Source: Porticoccaceae bacterium
Lineage (GTDB): Bacteria > Pseudomonadota > Gammaproteobacteria > Pseudomonadales > Porticoccaceae
Assembly: GCA_012960115.1 (NCBI GenBank)
Contig: DUBX01000029.1
Coordinates: 199,692 to 263,356, forward strand
Direction of reading: 5' to 3'
DNA: 63,665 nt
Shown: in pieces, positions 63,585-63,665 of the stretch
Layout of the letters: each line of letters opens with the position of its first letter
How positions within the stretch are numbered: position 1 is the first letter of the stretch
Translations under genes and position numbers: made by a program
The notes under the pieces: generated by a model
Seen by the model: only the letters and a program-made list of their open reading frames with translations
The model's database searches: none
What the model was told of the DNA's origin: nothing

Positions 63585-63665
63585 GACACCGGCGGCTATG
63601 ACTGTGCACCCTGCTTTTGTGCGAATACTCCGCTACAGCAGTAACGCACGATCATGCTTCAAGTT

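Overview
The window looks like a chromosomal segment of a marine, heterotrophic gammaproteobacterium, possibly of the Cellvibrionales/SAR92-OM60 type. That assignment is inference. It rests on the gene families present: PQQ alcohol dehydrogenase, laminarin-type glycoside hydrolases, the phhAB-hpd-fahA-maiA tyrosine route, GTP-type PEP carboxykinase, sodium and BCCT transporters, and many TetR/LysR/Lrp/MarR regulators. There is no rRNA, tRNA gene, CRISPR array or intact transposase that I can see. Both edges cut through genes.

Layout. 0-9.9 kb: PQQ alcohol dehydrogenase (cut by the left edge), an exported amidohydrolase, a class II aldolase, a BCCT carrier, an acyl-CoA ligase and pckG. 10-16.2 kb: a decayed and an intact TetR paralogue, a LeuB-like dehydrogenase, a LysR regulator divergent from a two-subunit 3-oxoacid CoA-transferase, and a nitroreductase behind a 35-bp palindrome. 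16.2-21.5 kb: an unknown secreted or membrane protein, a Ser/Thr kinase facing a PP2C phosphatase, a YHYH-domain chimera, and two genes with single-base frameshifts. 21.6-30 kb: a beta-1,3-glucan (laminarin) module with a GH17 lipoprotein, a GH2-like barrel enzyme, a GPH sugar symporter and a 1154-residue oligosaccharide phosphorylase-like protein. 30.8-37.5 kb: an exported D-2-hydroxyacid dehydrogenase, a sodium:solute symporter, a CotH-kinase lipoprotein and two unknowns. 37.7-42 kb: recQ, a betaine-homocysteine methyltransferase-like gene and a DUF808 membrane protein.

42.1-47.8 kb is a compact phenylalanine/tyrosine catabolic locus: Lrp divergent from phhA-phhB, then a tightly coupled minus-strand operon hpd-VOC-fahA-maiA, with a divergent MarR gene and a 36-bp operator-like inverted repeat. 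No homogentisate dioxygenase (hmgA) is present. A 184-residue VOC metalloprotein sits exactly where that step would be. This is the most interesting functional lead in the window.

From 47.86 kb on the region looks like an integration and decay zone. It opens with the last 18 bases of a tmRNA gene plus its terminator, i.e. an attachment-site remnant with no tmRNA body next to it. Behind this lie TTTGTTACA-type repeats, a dispersed 31-bp repeat, accessory genes (DUF1805, MAPEG, ketopantoate-reductase-like, phytanoyl-CoA dioxygenase with a TetR), a metallophosphoesterase that seems to start at ATT, and a visibly GC-richer GH29 fucosidase/IclR block truncated at both ends. A molybdenum hydroxylase pair, an OYE-family oxidoreductase and ilvH follow. 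Between them are relics of an ABC permease, hutD, an alpha/beta hydrolase, ilvI and an Lrp gene. Some of these lesions may be assembly or sequencing errors rather than biology; where I think so I say it.
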